Shown: one piece after another, positions 17,470-25,012 of the stretch
Layout: every line of letters begins with the position of its first letter
How positions within the stretch are numbered: position 1 is the stretch's first letter
Source of the DNA: JAICJC01 sp963757605
Lineage (GTDB): Bacteria > Actinomycetota > Thermoleophilia > Gaiellales > JAICJC01
Direction: 5' to 3'
DNA length: 64,000 nt
Assembly: GCA_963757605.1 (NCBI GenBank)
Contig: CAVWSF010000001.1
Span: forward strand, 682,001-746,000
Notes under the pieces: generated by a model
Databases searched by the model: none
Told to the model about the DNA's origin: nothing
What the model saw: only the letters and a program-made list of their open reading frames with translations
Translations under genes and position numbers: made by a program

Positions 17470-17850
17470 TTGGCAGCAATCCGCTTCATCTGCGAGGGCG
17501 AGGTCATCGAGGCGGATCTGCTCGAGGACGACGCCCCTCGCATCTGCGGCTACATCCGCTCGGTGCTGCCGCTCGACTCGACGATGGTGCACGCCAAGTT
17601 CGCCGGCGAGGAGACCATCGTGATGGTGCCGTTCTTCGCCGAGCAGGAGAACGGCAAGACCGATGTCGTCGCCGGCGACATCGGCTACTACCCCGGCCGG
17701 CAGACGCTGTGCCTCTTCTACGGAGAGACGCAGCCGTTCGGCGAGGTGTCCTACGTCGCCCGGGTGCGCTCGAACCTGGAGGGCCTGGCCCGCTGCGGCC
17801 GGCGCCTGCTCGAGACCGGCCACCTGCCCGTCAGGATGGAGCGGGCGTAG
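17470..17850 (+). CDS. DUF3830-like (cyclophilin-fold) protein in BMC operon
   Basis: A 126-residue protein starting at TTG, 3 bases after the palindromic element. The sequence pattern (IRFICEGEVIEADLLEDDAP, then MVHAKFAGEETIVMVPF and GDIGYYPGRQTLCLFYGET) matches my recollection of DUF3830, a cyclophilin-like family with no known activity. It lies between shell genes, so it may be lumen cargo or an assembly/processing factor. The family name is from memory of the pattern and should be treated as probable. Confidence 0.7.
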   Translation: MAAIRFICEGEVIEADLLEDDAPRICGYIRSVLPLDSTMVHAKFAGEETIVMVPFFAEQENGKTDVVAGDIGYYPGRQTLCLFYGETQPFGEVSYVARVRSNLEGLARCGRRLLETGHLPVRMERA

Positions 17851-18008
17851 TGCCCCGCCCCGCCACAACTGGCCCGTTCTGGCGGCTGCAAACCTTCACG
17901 CTGCGTCGTCCTCGGTCGCGCCAATACTTCAGTATTGACGCTCCCTGCGTCCTAGCATCGCTCGGTTTTCGCTCGCCAGCTCCAGACCGCCGTCACGGGG
18001 CGGGGCAC
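17850..18008 (+). repeat. Palindromic intergenic element, copy B
   Basis: A 159-bp copy whose core closely matches copy A but whose outer arms are different and perfectly complementary: GTGCCCCGCCCC and GGGGCGGGGCAC. The central hairpin is CAATACT-tc-AGTATTG. It fills the space between the DUF3830-like stop and the next ATG (18011); its 3' arm again supplies the purine-rich ribosome binding region. Confidence 0.8.
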
Positions 18009-18010
18009 TG

Positions 18011-18487
18011 ATGCCCTACGTCTCCGCCGCAACGCTGGTCGAGGAGCTGCGCGAGTTCACGAGCGAGCGCTGGCTCGGCGAGCCGGCGGACGTGACGAAG
18101 CTGCGCGAATTCACGCTGCCGCCGATGGGCAACCTGCCCTGCGTGCTCTACTGCAACTTCGACCTCTTCTGGGCGGGGGAGCAGCTCCAGGTGTGCCGGC
18201 AGGCGGCGCTCGACGGCGACATGCGCCTGCCGGAGCTGTGCGAGGTCTCGGCGCTCCTGCTCGAGCGGATCGCGGCCCGCACGGCGAAGTGGGAGATGCA
18301 CGAGACGGTCGCCCTGATGCGGCGGGCCGCCGAGATCCTGCGCGACTGGCGGCCCGACACGACCCGCGAGTTCGCCGTCGTGATCGAGCACCTGATGATG
18401 GCCGTCGACCGCGTGCAGGCGGCGGTGGACGCGATCGTGCCCTGGAACCAGCTCGACCGGGCCGTCGAGCTGCGCGGGCGCACATGA
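18011..18487 (+). CDS. Unknown 158-aa protein in BMC operon
   Basis: I do not recognise this family. It is soluble, mostly alpha-helical and acidic-to-neutral, with a motif-like stretch PMGNLPCVLYCNFDLFWAGEQL and two long helices (residues about 70-145). No membrane segment or signal is seen. Its location, 10 bp before the pentamer shell gene and behind the palindromic element, makes a shell-associated or cargo role likely. Confidence 0.65.
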   Translation: MPYVSAATLVEELREFTSERWLGEPADVTKLREFTLPPMGNLPCVLYCNFDLFWAGEQLQVCRQAALDGDMRLPELCEVSALLLERIAARTAKWEMHETVALMRRAAEILRDWRPDTTREFAVVIEHLMMAVDRVQAAVDAIVPWNQLDRAVELRGRT

Positions 18488-18497
18488 GGAGGACGCG

Positions 18498-18746
18498 ATG
18501 CAGCTCTGCCGCGTGACCGGGAACGCCGTCGCCACCGTCAAGGCTCCGGCGCTGCGCGACTTCAAGCTCCTGCGGGTGCGCGCCGAGGAGAAGGGTGCCG
18601 TCGAGTTCGTCGCGGTCGACACCCTCGGCGCCGGCGAGGGCGACCTCGTCCTCGTCGCCCTGGGAACGGCCGCCCGCGAGCTCGAGGCGACCGCCGGCGC
18701 CCCGACCGACGCCACCGTCGTCGCCATCCTGGACCCGCAGAAGTAG
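18498..18746 (+). CDS. BMC-P (EutN/CcmL-type) pentameric vertex protein
   Basis: An 82-residue OB-fold shell vertex protein that caps the icosahedral corners. The N-terminus MQLCRVTGNAVATVKAPALRD and the C-terminal ATVVAILD segment are characteristic of EutN/CcmL/PduN. GAGGAC precedes the ATG. It is followed one base after its stop (TAG, C, GTG) by the tandem-domain shell gene. Confidence 0.92.
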   Translation: MQLCRVTGNAVATVKAPALRDFKLLRVRAEEKGAVEFVAVDTLGAGEGDLVLVALGTAARELEATAGAPTDATVVAILDPQK

Positions 18747-18747
18747 C

Positions 18748-19353
18748 GTGACCGCCGAGCTGCGCGCCTGGGTCGAGATCGACTCGATGCAGCCGCAGTG
18801 GGCCGCGTACGTCGCCCAGACCTGCCAGGGCGACCCGCCCCACGCCGGCATGGCGCAGCTCTACGTCGAGGTGGCGCCGGCGAGCCGCGTCTTCGCGCTC
18901 GTGAACGCGGCGGTGAAGCACGCCCGCGTGCGCTCCGCGCTCCAGGTCGTCGAGCGCCAGTACGGGACGCTCGAGCTGCACGGCTCCGACCCGTCGGTCG
19001 TGCGCCAGGCAGGCGCGGCCGTCCTCGAGCTCCTGGGAGCCACGCCGGCCGACCGCGAGCCGCCCCAGGTCGTCTCGCACGAGGTGGTGACCCGGGTCGA
19101 CCCCAACCAGGCCCAGCTCGTGAACCGGATGCGGGTCGCGAACCTGCTGCTCGAGGACGAGACGATGTTCCTCGTCGAGGTCGCACCCGCCGCCTACGCG
19201 GCCGCCGCGGCCAACGCCGCCGAGAAGCAGGCGCCTGTCAAGCTCGTCTACGCCGCCATGCTGGGCGCGACAGGCCGGCTGATCATGGCCCACCGCTCGC
19301 CCGAGGTCGTGAACGAGGCGTACCTGGCGGCGCTGGCGGCGGTGGGAGCGTAG
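18748..19353 (+). CDS. BMC-T tandem-domain shell protein
   Basis: A 201-residue protein with two BMC domains that trimerises to a pseudo-hexameric shell tile. The domain cores are recognisable as LYVEVAPASRVFALVNAAVKHARV and FLVEVAPAAYAAAAANAAEKQAPV, with GTLELHGSDP and GRLIMAHRSPEVV at the corresponding later positions. The placement of these halves suggests the circularly permuted type. It starts at GTG. This completes a minimal shell set: one H, one P and one T. Confidence 0.88.
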   Translation: MTAELRAWVEIDSMQPQWAAYVAQTCQGDPPHAGMAQLYVEVAPASRVFALVNAAVKHARVRSALQVVERQYGTLELHGSDPSVVRQAGAAVLELLGATPADREPPQVVSHEVVTRVDPNQAQLVNRMRVANLLLEDETMFLVEVAPAAYAAAAANAAEKQAPVKLVYAAMLGATGRLIMAHRSPEVVNEAYLAALAAVGA

Positions 19354-19381
19354 GAACCCATGGGGGCCTCGCCCCGTTCGG

Positions 19382-19597
19382 GGCCAGGCCCCGGTTGTTC
19401 GGCTTCCGTAGAAATGGACCTTGTCCCGGTGTTGCAGCCCTGAACAGCTGGACCAGGTCCGGGAGTTGGATCCGGTGGGGAGGTGGACCTGGTCCCAGCG
19501 GCTCATCGGGGCGCACGGTGGACGAGGTCCGGGAACAACCCCGTGACATGGCGTCACGAATCCGCGCATGACCCGTGCGGCCAGGCCCCGGTTGTTC
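19382..19597. repeat. Repeat-rich spacer with GGACC-x-GGTCC units
   Basis: The spacer after the BMC operon (19354-19595) contains a 19-bp direct repeat, GGCCAGGCCCCGGTTGTTC, at 19382 and 19579. Between them lie four partly palindromic units: TGGACCTTGTCCC (19415), TGGACCAGGTCCGGG (19449), TGGACCTGGTCCC (19484) and TGGACGAGGTCCGGG (19519). GGGAACAACCCCG near 19531 is an inverted partner of the direct repeat. The spacing is 30-35 bp but the units are not CRISPR-like. Confidence 0.6.
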
Positions 19598-19985
19598 AGC
19601 CTGCGACGGCGACGGCCTCGATCTCGACCAGCTGGTCGGGGTAGCCCAGCACGGCAACTCCGAGCAGCGTGCTCGGCGGGCGGGCCGGAGCGAAGGCGGC
19701 GGCGATGACCTCCCACGCGCGCACCAGGTCGGGCCGCTCGGACGAGGCGACGTAGACGGTCGTCTTCAGGACGTCGTCCTTCGCCGCGCCCGCCGCCTCC
19801 AGCGCCACAAAGAGGTTCGCGACGGCCTTCGCGGCCTGGGCCTCGATCCCGCCGGGCACCACCACGCCGTCCTCGTCGATCGGGCAGGCGCCGGCGGCGA
19901 ACACAATCCGCCCGGCGTCCGCGACCGCGGCGTAGTGGTACGGGGCTCCGGCATAGAGCCCCTCCGGGTTCGCGTGCTCGATCAA
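19596..19985 (-). CDS. RidA/YjgF family protein
   Basis: A 129-residue Rid-family protein. The family hydrolyses reactive enamine/imine intermediates from PLP enzymes, or acts on related substrates. The key Arg is in FAPARPPSTLLGV, and VKLANLF/GD-type features are in the usual places (AKAVANLFVALEAAGA, VLKTTVYVAS). Its start overlaps the stop of the 430-aa gene by 4 nt, so the two are one operon. Confidence 0.85.
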   Translation of the reverse strand: MIEHANPEGLYAGAPYHYAAVADAGRIVFAAGACPIDEDGVVVPGGIEAQAAKAVANLFVALEAAGAAKDDVLKTTVYVASSERPDLVRAWEVIAAAFAPARPPSTLLGVAVLGYPDQLVEIEAVAVAG

Positions 19986-21274
19986 TGCCAGACGGCCATG
20001 TGCTCGGCGTGGGTCGGCAGGTACGCGCCGGGCGTGAAGAACCGGTCGTAGAAGCCGAGGTCGATGTGCTGGGCCTGGACGTAGTTCATGATGAAGAGCG
20101 TCGGCACCGTACCCGGGAACTTCCCGAACGCGTCGTAGACGTACTGGCTCTGGTGGGCGACGCAGGCCTTGAAGTCCTCGCCATAGGGCTGGGCCGCGCC
20201 GCGGATCCGGTCGGACTCCTTCCAGGCGCCCGGCGTCTCGGGGTTGTAGACCCCGCCCGGGCCGAACTTGCGCTCGGCGAACGCCTCGACCGCCGCCGCC
20301 ATGTCTGCGTGGTGCGGCGGGCAGAAGGCCTCGAACACGCCCGCGAGCCCGGTGGGGTTCGGGAGCGGGTAGCGATCCTCGTCGTGGTCGAAGCGGAACC
20401 CCAGCCCCGGCACGTCGGGATCACCCGAGGCGCCCAGCATCGTGTGCCGGTCGATCCCGTCGAACATCCAGCCGCCCAGCCCCATCGCCTGGAGTATCAA
20501 CACACCCGAGAAGGCCGCGCATGCGAGCTCGGCCGTCGCCTCGGTCACCGAGTACTGCTCGAGGAACGTGAGCGGCAGCGGGTCGTCGACGTCGACCAGG
20601 CCGCGGAACCGCTCCATGCCCGGGATCGGCCGCCGGTTCACGTCGTCGTAGATGCAGTAGCCGTTCTGGGTGAAGAAGCACAGGTTGGCGATGTTGTGCT
20701 GGGCGATGTCGGCGACCGGGGTCACGAGCAGCGAGCCGGCGTGGTTGGCGATCCACGTGTTGTGCCCCTCCATGTACGGCTCCTCGCGGGGCAGATGGAC
20801 GCGCTGGTCGGAGAGCTTGCGGATGAGGCCGGCATGGCGCTCGAGCATGAGCTCGGGGGTCACATCCTCGACCGCGGGATCGACCAGCGCCCCGACGTCG
20901 CGCGTCGGCATGAAGTACGTGCCCGAGTCGTCGGTGAAGAAGATCTCGGCGGTGTGGAAGCCGGCCGCCGACGGGAACGTGCGCCCGGCCGCCCCGCCGG
21001 CGTAGTTGGCGAGGTGCGGCGCGTAGCGGGCGTGGCGCATGATGGCGTAGTGCCAGCCGGTCGTCCCGGCGCAGGCGGTGAGGACGAGGAGCCGCTCGAG
21101 CTCGCTGAGCGGTGCCGGGTCCTGCTCGGAGCGGTAGGCGAGCGGGCCGTCGGGGATCTCGCCGCCGACAGGAAAGCGGCGGGAGCGGCGCCCGTAGAGG
21201 GCGTCGACGAGCGGGAATTCCGACAACCGCTGGAGGGCGTCGCGCTGCTTGTCGGTGAGCTCGATGGGCGCCAT
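19982..21274 (-). CDS. Nitroreductase-like protein of unknown function
   Basis: A 430-residue protein without a confident family. The start resembles nitroreductases: YGRRSRRFPVGG (compare the RRSxRxF opening), LERLLVLTACAGTTGWHYAIM, and GRTFPSAAGFHTAEIFFTDDSG like the SagB-type central region. The second half (about 220-430) is unlike known nitroreductases and may be an extra domain. It is paired with a RidA protein, which suggests oxidation or reduction giving an unstable imine (inference). Confidence 0.55.
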   Translation of the reverse strand: MAPIELTDKQRDALQRLSEFPLVDALYGRRSRRFPVGGEIPDGPLAYRSEQDPAPLSELERLLVLTACAGTTGWHYAIMRHARYAPHLANYAGGAAGRTFPSAAGFHTAEIFFTDDSGTYFMPTRDVGALVDPAVEDVTPELMLERHAGLIRKLSDQRVHLPREEPYMEGHNTWIANHAGSLLVTPVADIAQHNIANLCFFTQNGYCIYDDVNRRPIPGMERFRGLVDVDDPLPLTFLEQYSVTEATAELACAAFSGVLILQAMGLGGWMFDGIDRHTMLGASGDPDVPGLGFRFDHDEDRYPLPNPTGLAGVFEAFCPPHHADMAAAVEAFAERKFGPGGVYNPETPGAWKESDRIRGAAQPYGEDFKACVAHQSQYVYDAFGKFPGTVPTLFIMNYVQAQHIDLGFYDRFFTPGAYLPTHAEHMAVWH

Positions 21275-21290
21275 GAACGCCGAGGCTACA

Positions 21291-22424
21291 TCACCCCGGG
21301 ATCGTCGCTCCGGCCCACATCAGGACGAGCCCAACCCCCGCCGCGCCCACCAGCACGAGGACGACGCTGCGGCGCAGGACGAGCAGGGCGACCGCCGCCG
21401 CGGCCAGGACGGCGTCCTGCCACGGCTCGCTCAGCGCGCCGGCGAGCGGGACGGCGGCGCCGAGGATCGCCCCGATCGCCGCCGGCCCGGCGCCCTCCAG
21501 GAACGCCCGGGCGTTCAGGTCGGTGCGGATGCGGTCGAACCGCTCGCGGCCGACGAGGACGAGCACGAACGACGGGCTGAAGGCGATCGCCGCCGCTACC
21601 AGCCCGCCTGCGACGCCGAACGCGGCGTACCCCACCACCGCCACCGTCTGCACGACCGGGCCCGGCGTGATCTGGCCCAGCGCGACGGCCTCGAGGAACT
21701 CGGCCGCCGTCATCCAGTGGTAGTGCGAGACCGCGTCGGCCTGCATGAGCGGGATGATCACGAACCCGCCGCCGTAGCTCAGGCCGCCGACCTTGAAGGC
21801 CGTCCACGCGAGCGCGCCCCAGCCGCCCGTCGCCGGCGCGGCTGCCAGGAGGGCGAGAGCGCCCGCGGCGTCGCGCCCGCGCCGGATCGCGAGCTCGACG
21901 ACGCCGCACGCCAGGAGGACGAGGACGAGCCACGGACCGACCACCACCGCCGACGCCGCGCCGGCGGCGACGTACGCCGCCCACCGCGCCCGCCGCGCCT
22001 GGGCGGCGCGCCAGGACGGCCCCATCAGGTCGATTGCGGCCCGCACGGCGACCGCCGCCACCGCCGCGCCGCCGCCGGCGCCGAGCGCCTGGGCCCACTC
22101 CGGCGCCGAGCCCGAGAGGAAGAGCGCGGCCAGCGCGAGGATGATCGCGAGCCCGGGCAGGATGAAGCCCGCACCGCCCACGAGCGCGCCCGGCCATCCG
22201 GCGACGCGGCTCGCGCAGTAGATCGCAAGCTGGGTCGAAGCCGGCCCCGGCAGCAGGTTGCACACCGCGATGGCGTCCTCGAACTCCTCGGCGGAGACCC
22301 ACTCCCGCCGCTCGACGCAGAGCTGGCGGAGGAGCACGATGTGCGCCGGCGGGCCGCCGAAGCCGATGACGCCGAGCCGCCCCCACTCGCGGGCGACCGT
22401 GCCGACTCCGGCCTGCCGGCTCAA
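21291..22424 (-). CDS. chrA: Chromate transporter family protein (ChrA)
   Basis: A 377-residue two-domain CHR transporter with about 10-12 membrane segments. The duplicated CHR motifs are GFGGPPAHI (N-half) and GGLSYGGGFVIIPLM (C-half), each followed by the EEFxDAxAxxNLLPGP / AEFLEAVALGQITPGP signature. The family exports chromate by proton antiport. The TTG start at 22424 overlaps the EamA stop (TTGA), so it is translationally coupled to that gene. Confidence 0.88.
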   Translation of the reverse strand: MSRQAGVGTVAREWGRLGVIGFGGPPAHIVLLRQLCVERREWVSAEEFEDAIAVCNLLPGPASTQLAIYCASRVAGWPGALVGGAGFILPGLAIILALAALFLSGSAPEWAQALGAGGGAAVAAVAVRAAIDLMGPSWRAAQARRARWAAYVAAGAASAVVVGPWLVLVLLACGVVELAIRRGRDAAGALALLAAAPATGGWGALAWTAFKVGGLSYGGGFVIIPLMQADAVSHYHWMTAAEFLEAVALGQITPGPVVQTVAVVGYAAFGVAGGLVAAAIAFSPSFVLVLVGRERFDRIRTDLNARAFLEGAGPAAIGAILGAAVPLAGALSEPWQDAVLAAAAVALLVLRRSVVLVLVGAAGVGLVLMWAGATIPG

Positions 22425-23341
22425 ATCGGCTCCCCGGGCGGCTCGACCTCGCCCACCATCGGCCGCCGGGCCGCAACGGCCCGCCCGAGCGCCACGCCCC
22501 CCACGATCACGGCACCGCCGATGAGCTGCACCGCAACGAGCTTCTCCCCCAGCAGCCAGGCCGCGAAGACCGCGCCGAGGAACGGCTGGAGGTACATGTA
22601 GAGCGTGGCCCTGGCCGCACCCACCCGGTGAAGCGCGCGGAAGTAGAGCCAGTTCGTGACGAGCAGCGGGCCGATCGTGGAGTAGAGCCACGCCGCCCAG
22701 TCGAGGCGACCCAGCGAGTCGAAGTCCTGGTGGGCCACCTGGACCACGGTCACCGGCGCCATGATGACGGCGCCGACGAGGATCACGAGCGCGCTGATCC
22801 GGATCGCCGAGTAGCGCCCGAGGAGCGGCCGCAGCATGACCGTGTAGGCGGCCCAGGTGAGCGCCGCGCCCACGGCCAGGAGGTCGCCGCGCAGGCTGAA
22901 CCCGGCCAGGTCGGAGCCGCCCACGACGACCAGGCCGACGCCGACGAGCGACACGCCGAGCGCGAGCCAGTGGGCCGGCCGCACGCGCTCGTGCCCGAGC
23001 ATGACGGCGAACACCGCGGCGAACGCCGGCGCCGCGGCCAGGATCAGGGCCACGTTCGCGGCGGCCGTGTAGTCGACGGCGTACGTGAACGTGAGCTGGT
23101 TCAGGAAGATGCCGACGATGCCGCACAGCACCACCAGGCGCACGTCGCTTCGCTCGACGCCGAGCCCGCCCTCCCGCCAGCGGACGAAGAGGGCGAGCGC
23201 GATGCCGGCTGTTGCGAACCTGAGCCCCGAGAACGCGATCGGGCTCCAGCGCTCGAACGCGTACTTCGTGGTCGCATAGTTGAGCGACCAGATCACGTTT
23301 GCCGCGACGAGCATGCCGTCGGCAGAGTCGGGGCGGCGCAC
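22421..23341 (-). CDS. EamA/DMT family transporter
   Basis: A 306-residue membrane protein with ten hydrophobic segments arranged as two EamA repeats (residues about 8-140 and 150-285). It has the usual WSLNYATTKYAFERWSP opening and ALTWAAYTVMLRPLL at the second repeat. The family exports amino acids or metabolites; the substrate is not predictable. Starts at GTG and is first in a two-gene unit with chrA. Confidence 0.82.
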   Translation of the reverse strand: MRRPDSADGMLVAANVIWSLNYATTKYAFERWSPIAFSGLRFATAGIALALFVRWREGGLGVERSDVRLVVLCGIVGIFLNQLTFTYAVDYTAAANVALILAAAPAFAAVFAVMLGHERVRPAHWLALGVSLVGVGLVVVGGSDLAGFSLRGDLLAVGAALTWAAYTVMLRPLLGRYSAIRISALVILVGAVIMAPVTVVQVAHQDFDSLGRLDWAAWLYSTIGPLLVTNWLYFRALHRVGAARATLYMYLQPFLGAVFAAWLLGEKLVAVQLIGGAVIVGGVALGRAVAARRPMVGEVEPPGEPI

Positions 23342-23353
23342 GCCCAGACGCTA

Positions 23354-23552
23354 GATGATCGACCGCTGACACCGGCGAGGTCCTGGGCGGCGAGAACCGA
23401 GCGGCGCAAGGACGCAGGGAGGGTCAATATCAAGCGATATTGACCCGACCGAGGACGCGGCGACGCGACGGTTCGCAGCCGCAGCGCCGCCGCGACTCGA
23501 ACCACCGCCAGAAGCGGACGTCCGGGCCCGCTGGGGTCAGCGGTCGATCATC
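23354..23552 (-). repeat. Palindromic intergenic element, copy C
   Basis: A 199-bp copy in opposite orientation to A and B. It is bounded by perfect 17-bp inverted repeats beginning GATGATCGACCGCTGAC (23354-23370 and 23536-23552). The central hairpin is GGGTCAATATC-(4)-GATATTGACCC, so the TACT/AGTA pair of copies A and B is replaced by a TATC/GATA pair. The core ...CTCCCTGCGTCCTTGCG... is shared. Confidence 0.8.
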
Positions 23553-23585
23553 TGAAGCATTCGGCCGGTCAAACCTGCCGGTGCG

Positions 23586-23849
23586 TCAGCCGCCGGGCAA
23601 ACGGCGGCGGAGCGTCTCGACCAGCGCCGGGTCCGGCTCGTGGCCGGCGGTGCGGAGCGCCTCTTCGAGGTCGGCGATCAGCGTCCGCCGGAACTCCGCG
23701 TCGGCCTCTGCCAGCTCGAGCACCTGGTCGGCCGCCCGGGCGATCGCCGGGCGCTCCTGCGCGGCCTGAAGCCACGCCTCGGGGGCGGGCGGGAGCTCAC
23801 GCAGAAGCTCCGCGAGCCGCACCTCATCCATGGGGGTGTTCTCGTTCAT
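23586..23849 (-). CDS. Small protein coupled to ECF sigma factor (87 aa)
   Basis: An 87-residue acidic helical protein that overlaps the sigma factor stop by 4 nt (ATGA). It lacks the zinc-binding HxxxCxxC of typical anti-sigma proteins and has no membrane segment. Its position suggests a modulator of the sigma factor, but no family is recognised. Confidence 0.6.
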   Translation of the reverse strand: MNENTPMDEVRLAELLRELPPAPEAWLQAAQERPAIARAADQVLELAEADAEFRRTLIADLEEALRTAGHEPDPALVETLRRRLPGG

Positions 23850-24421
23850 GTTTCTCCAGACGCGGGAGCCGGGCCGGATCTTCCCTCATAGGCGGTGCGC
23901 AGCTTCCCGAGGCAGCGCGAGATCCTGCTTGCGATCGTGCCGGGCGGCAGGTCGAGCAGGTCGCCGATCGTGTTGTAGCTCTGGTCGCGGCAGAAGAACC
24001 GGTCGAGGATCTCGCGGCAGTCCGCCGAGAGCGTCCGTAGCGCCTCCTGCACGGAGACCGCCTCGTCGACCGCGATCATGCGCCGGTCGAGCTCGCCGCG
24101 TTCCTCGCTGTCGTCGGGCACCGGGTCGCGAACAGCGGCGCGCAGCCGGTCGATGCAGAGCCGGCGCGTGAGCTGGCCGATCCAGGGCCGGATCGCGTCG
24201 TCGTCGCGGAGCCGGCCGAGGTGCTCGTAGATCCGGGTGAAGGTCTCCTGGAAGACGTCATCGGCGTCCGACTCGTCCAGCCGGTGCGCACGCGCGATCG
24301 CGTACACGTAGCGTGAGAACCGCTCCACCAGCTCGCGCCAGGCGGCGTCCTCGCCGGCCCGGCACGCGCGGACGACCTCCGCATCGCTGACCGAGGCCCA
24401 GTCCATCGCGGTGCCCGTCAC
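23846..24421 (-). CDS. ECF-type RNA polymerase sigma factor
   Basis: A 191-residue sigma-70 family protein. Region 2 spans about residues 10-85 (DAAWRELVERFSRYVYAIARAHRL, DADDVFQETFTRIYEHL); region 4 about 115-175 (LSADCREILDRFFCRDQSYNTIGDLLDLPPGTIASRISRCLGKLR), a standard helix-turn-helix. The GTG at 24421 overlaps the upstream cyclodeaminase stop; ATG 24406 is an alternative. It is in the middle of a three-gene unit, so it may sense a state linked to its small downstream partner. Confidence 0.85.
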   Translation of the reverse strand: MTGTAMDWASVSDAEVVRACRAGEDAAWRELVERFSRYVYAIARAHRLDESDADDVFQETFTRIYEHLGRLRDDDAIRPWIGQLTRRLCIDRLRAAVRDPVPDDSEERGELDRRMIAVDEAVSVQEALRTLSADCREILDRFFCRDQSYNTIGDLLDLPPGTIASRISRCLGKLRTAYEGRSGPAPASGET

Positions 24422-24996
24422 TCGCCCATCCTGTCGCGCACCATCGCCGCCGAGCGCGCGCACGACGCCGCCGCGCTCCCGCGCTCGTCGCTCTCGCCGG
24501 TCATCAGGTTGGCGGCGACGAGCGCCGCAGCGACGCGCGTGGCCGCCTCGGCGAGGACGGCGGCGGCCTGGGCGTCGTCGCGGCCCGAGGGGTCGCCGCG
24601 GTCGGCGACCAGCTCGGCGAGGTACGCCGCGTCGGTGCCGGCCCGCGCGATGTCGAGCGCCACGTCCGCGGCGCCCGCGAGCGCGTTCGCGATCGCCTCG
24701 TCGCGCCCCTCGGCGGCGGTTTCCTCGGCTGCTGCCAGAGCGGCGAGCGAGGCGGCGTAGGCGTCCGCGTCGGCCTGGACGAGCGGCACCGTGCGATGCC
24801 GGATCGAGCGGGCCTGGGCGGCGACGCCCATCGCGTCCTCCCAGCCCGGCGAGCGGCGCGCGCCCATCTCGACGAGCGCGGCCGCCATCGCAACCGCCAC
24901 CGCGGCTGCGGAGCCGCTGGCGGGCGCGGGGCTGTCCGAGGCCAGCTCGTCGAGAAGGCCTGTGAGCGTAAGCGCGGAGAGGTCGTCGGCTGCCAC
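24418..24996 (-). CDS. Cyclodeaminase/cyclohydrolase family protein
   Basis: A 192-residue all-helical protein of the formiminotransferase-cyclodeaminase C-terminal/FchA family, which acts on formimino- or methenyl-tetrahydrofolate. The opening LTGLLDELASDSPAPASGSAAAVAVAMAAALVEM is the family's conserved tetrahydrofolate-site region. It is a stand-alone domain, as in FchA. It heads the unit with the sigma factor, a co-occurrence that is probably not functional in folate terms. Confidence 0.8.
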   Translation of the reverse strand: MAADDLSALTLTGLLDELASDSPAPASGSAAAVAVAMAAALVEMGARRSPGWEDAMGVAAQARSIRHRTVPLVQADADAYAASLAALAAAEETAAEGRDEAIANALAGAADVALDIARAGTDAAYLAELVADRGDPSGRDDAQAAAVLAEAATRVAAALVAANLMTGESDERGSAAASCARSAAMVRDRMGE

Positions 24997-25012
24997 CGGG
25001 ATCGAATCTACC

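Noticed and set aside
17305..18008. Insertion sequences flanking the DUF3830-like gene
   Set aside because: The two elements are direct-oriented, non-coding, about 160 bp, and lie exactly between stop and start codons; there is no transposase, and copies exist elsewhere without this gene.
19400..19540. CRISPR array
   Set aside because: The repeated units are only about 13 bp, degenerate and individually palindromic, with irregular intervening sequence and no cas genes.
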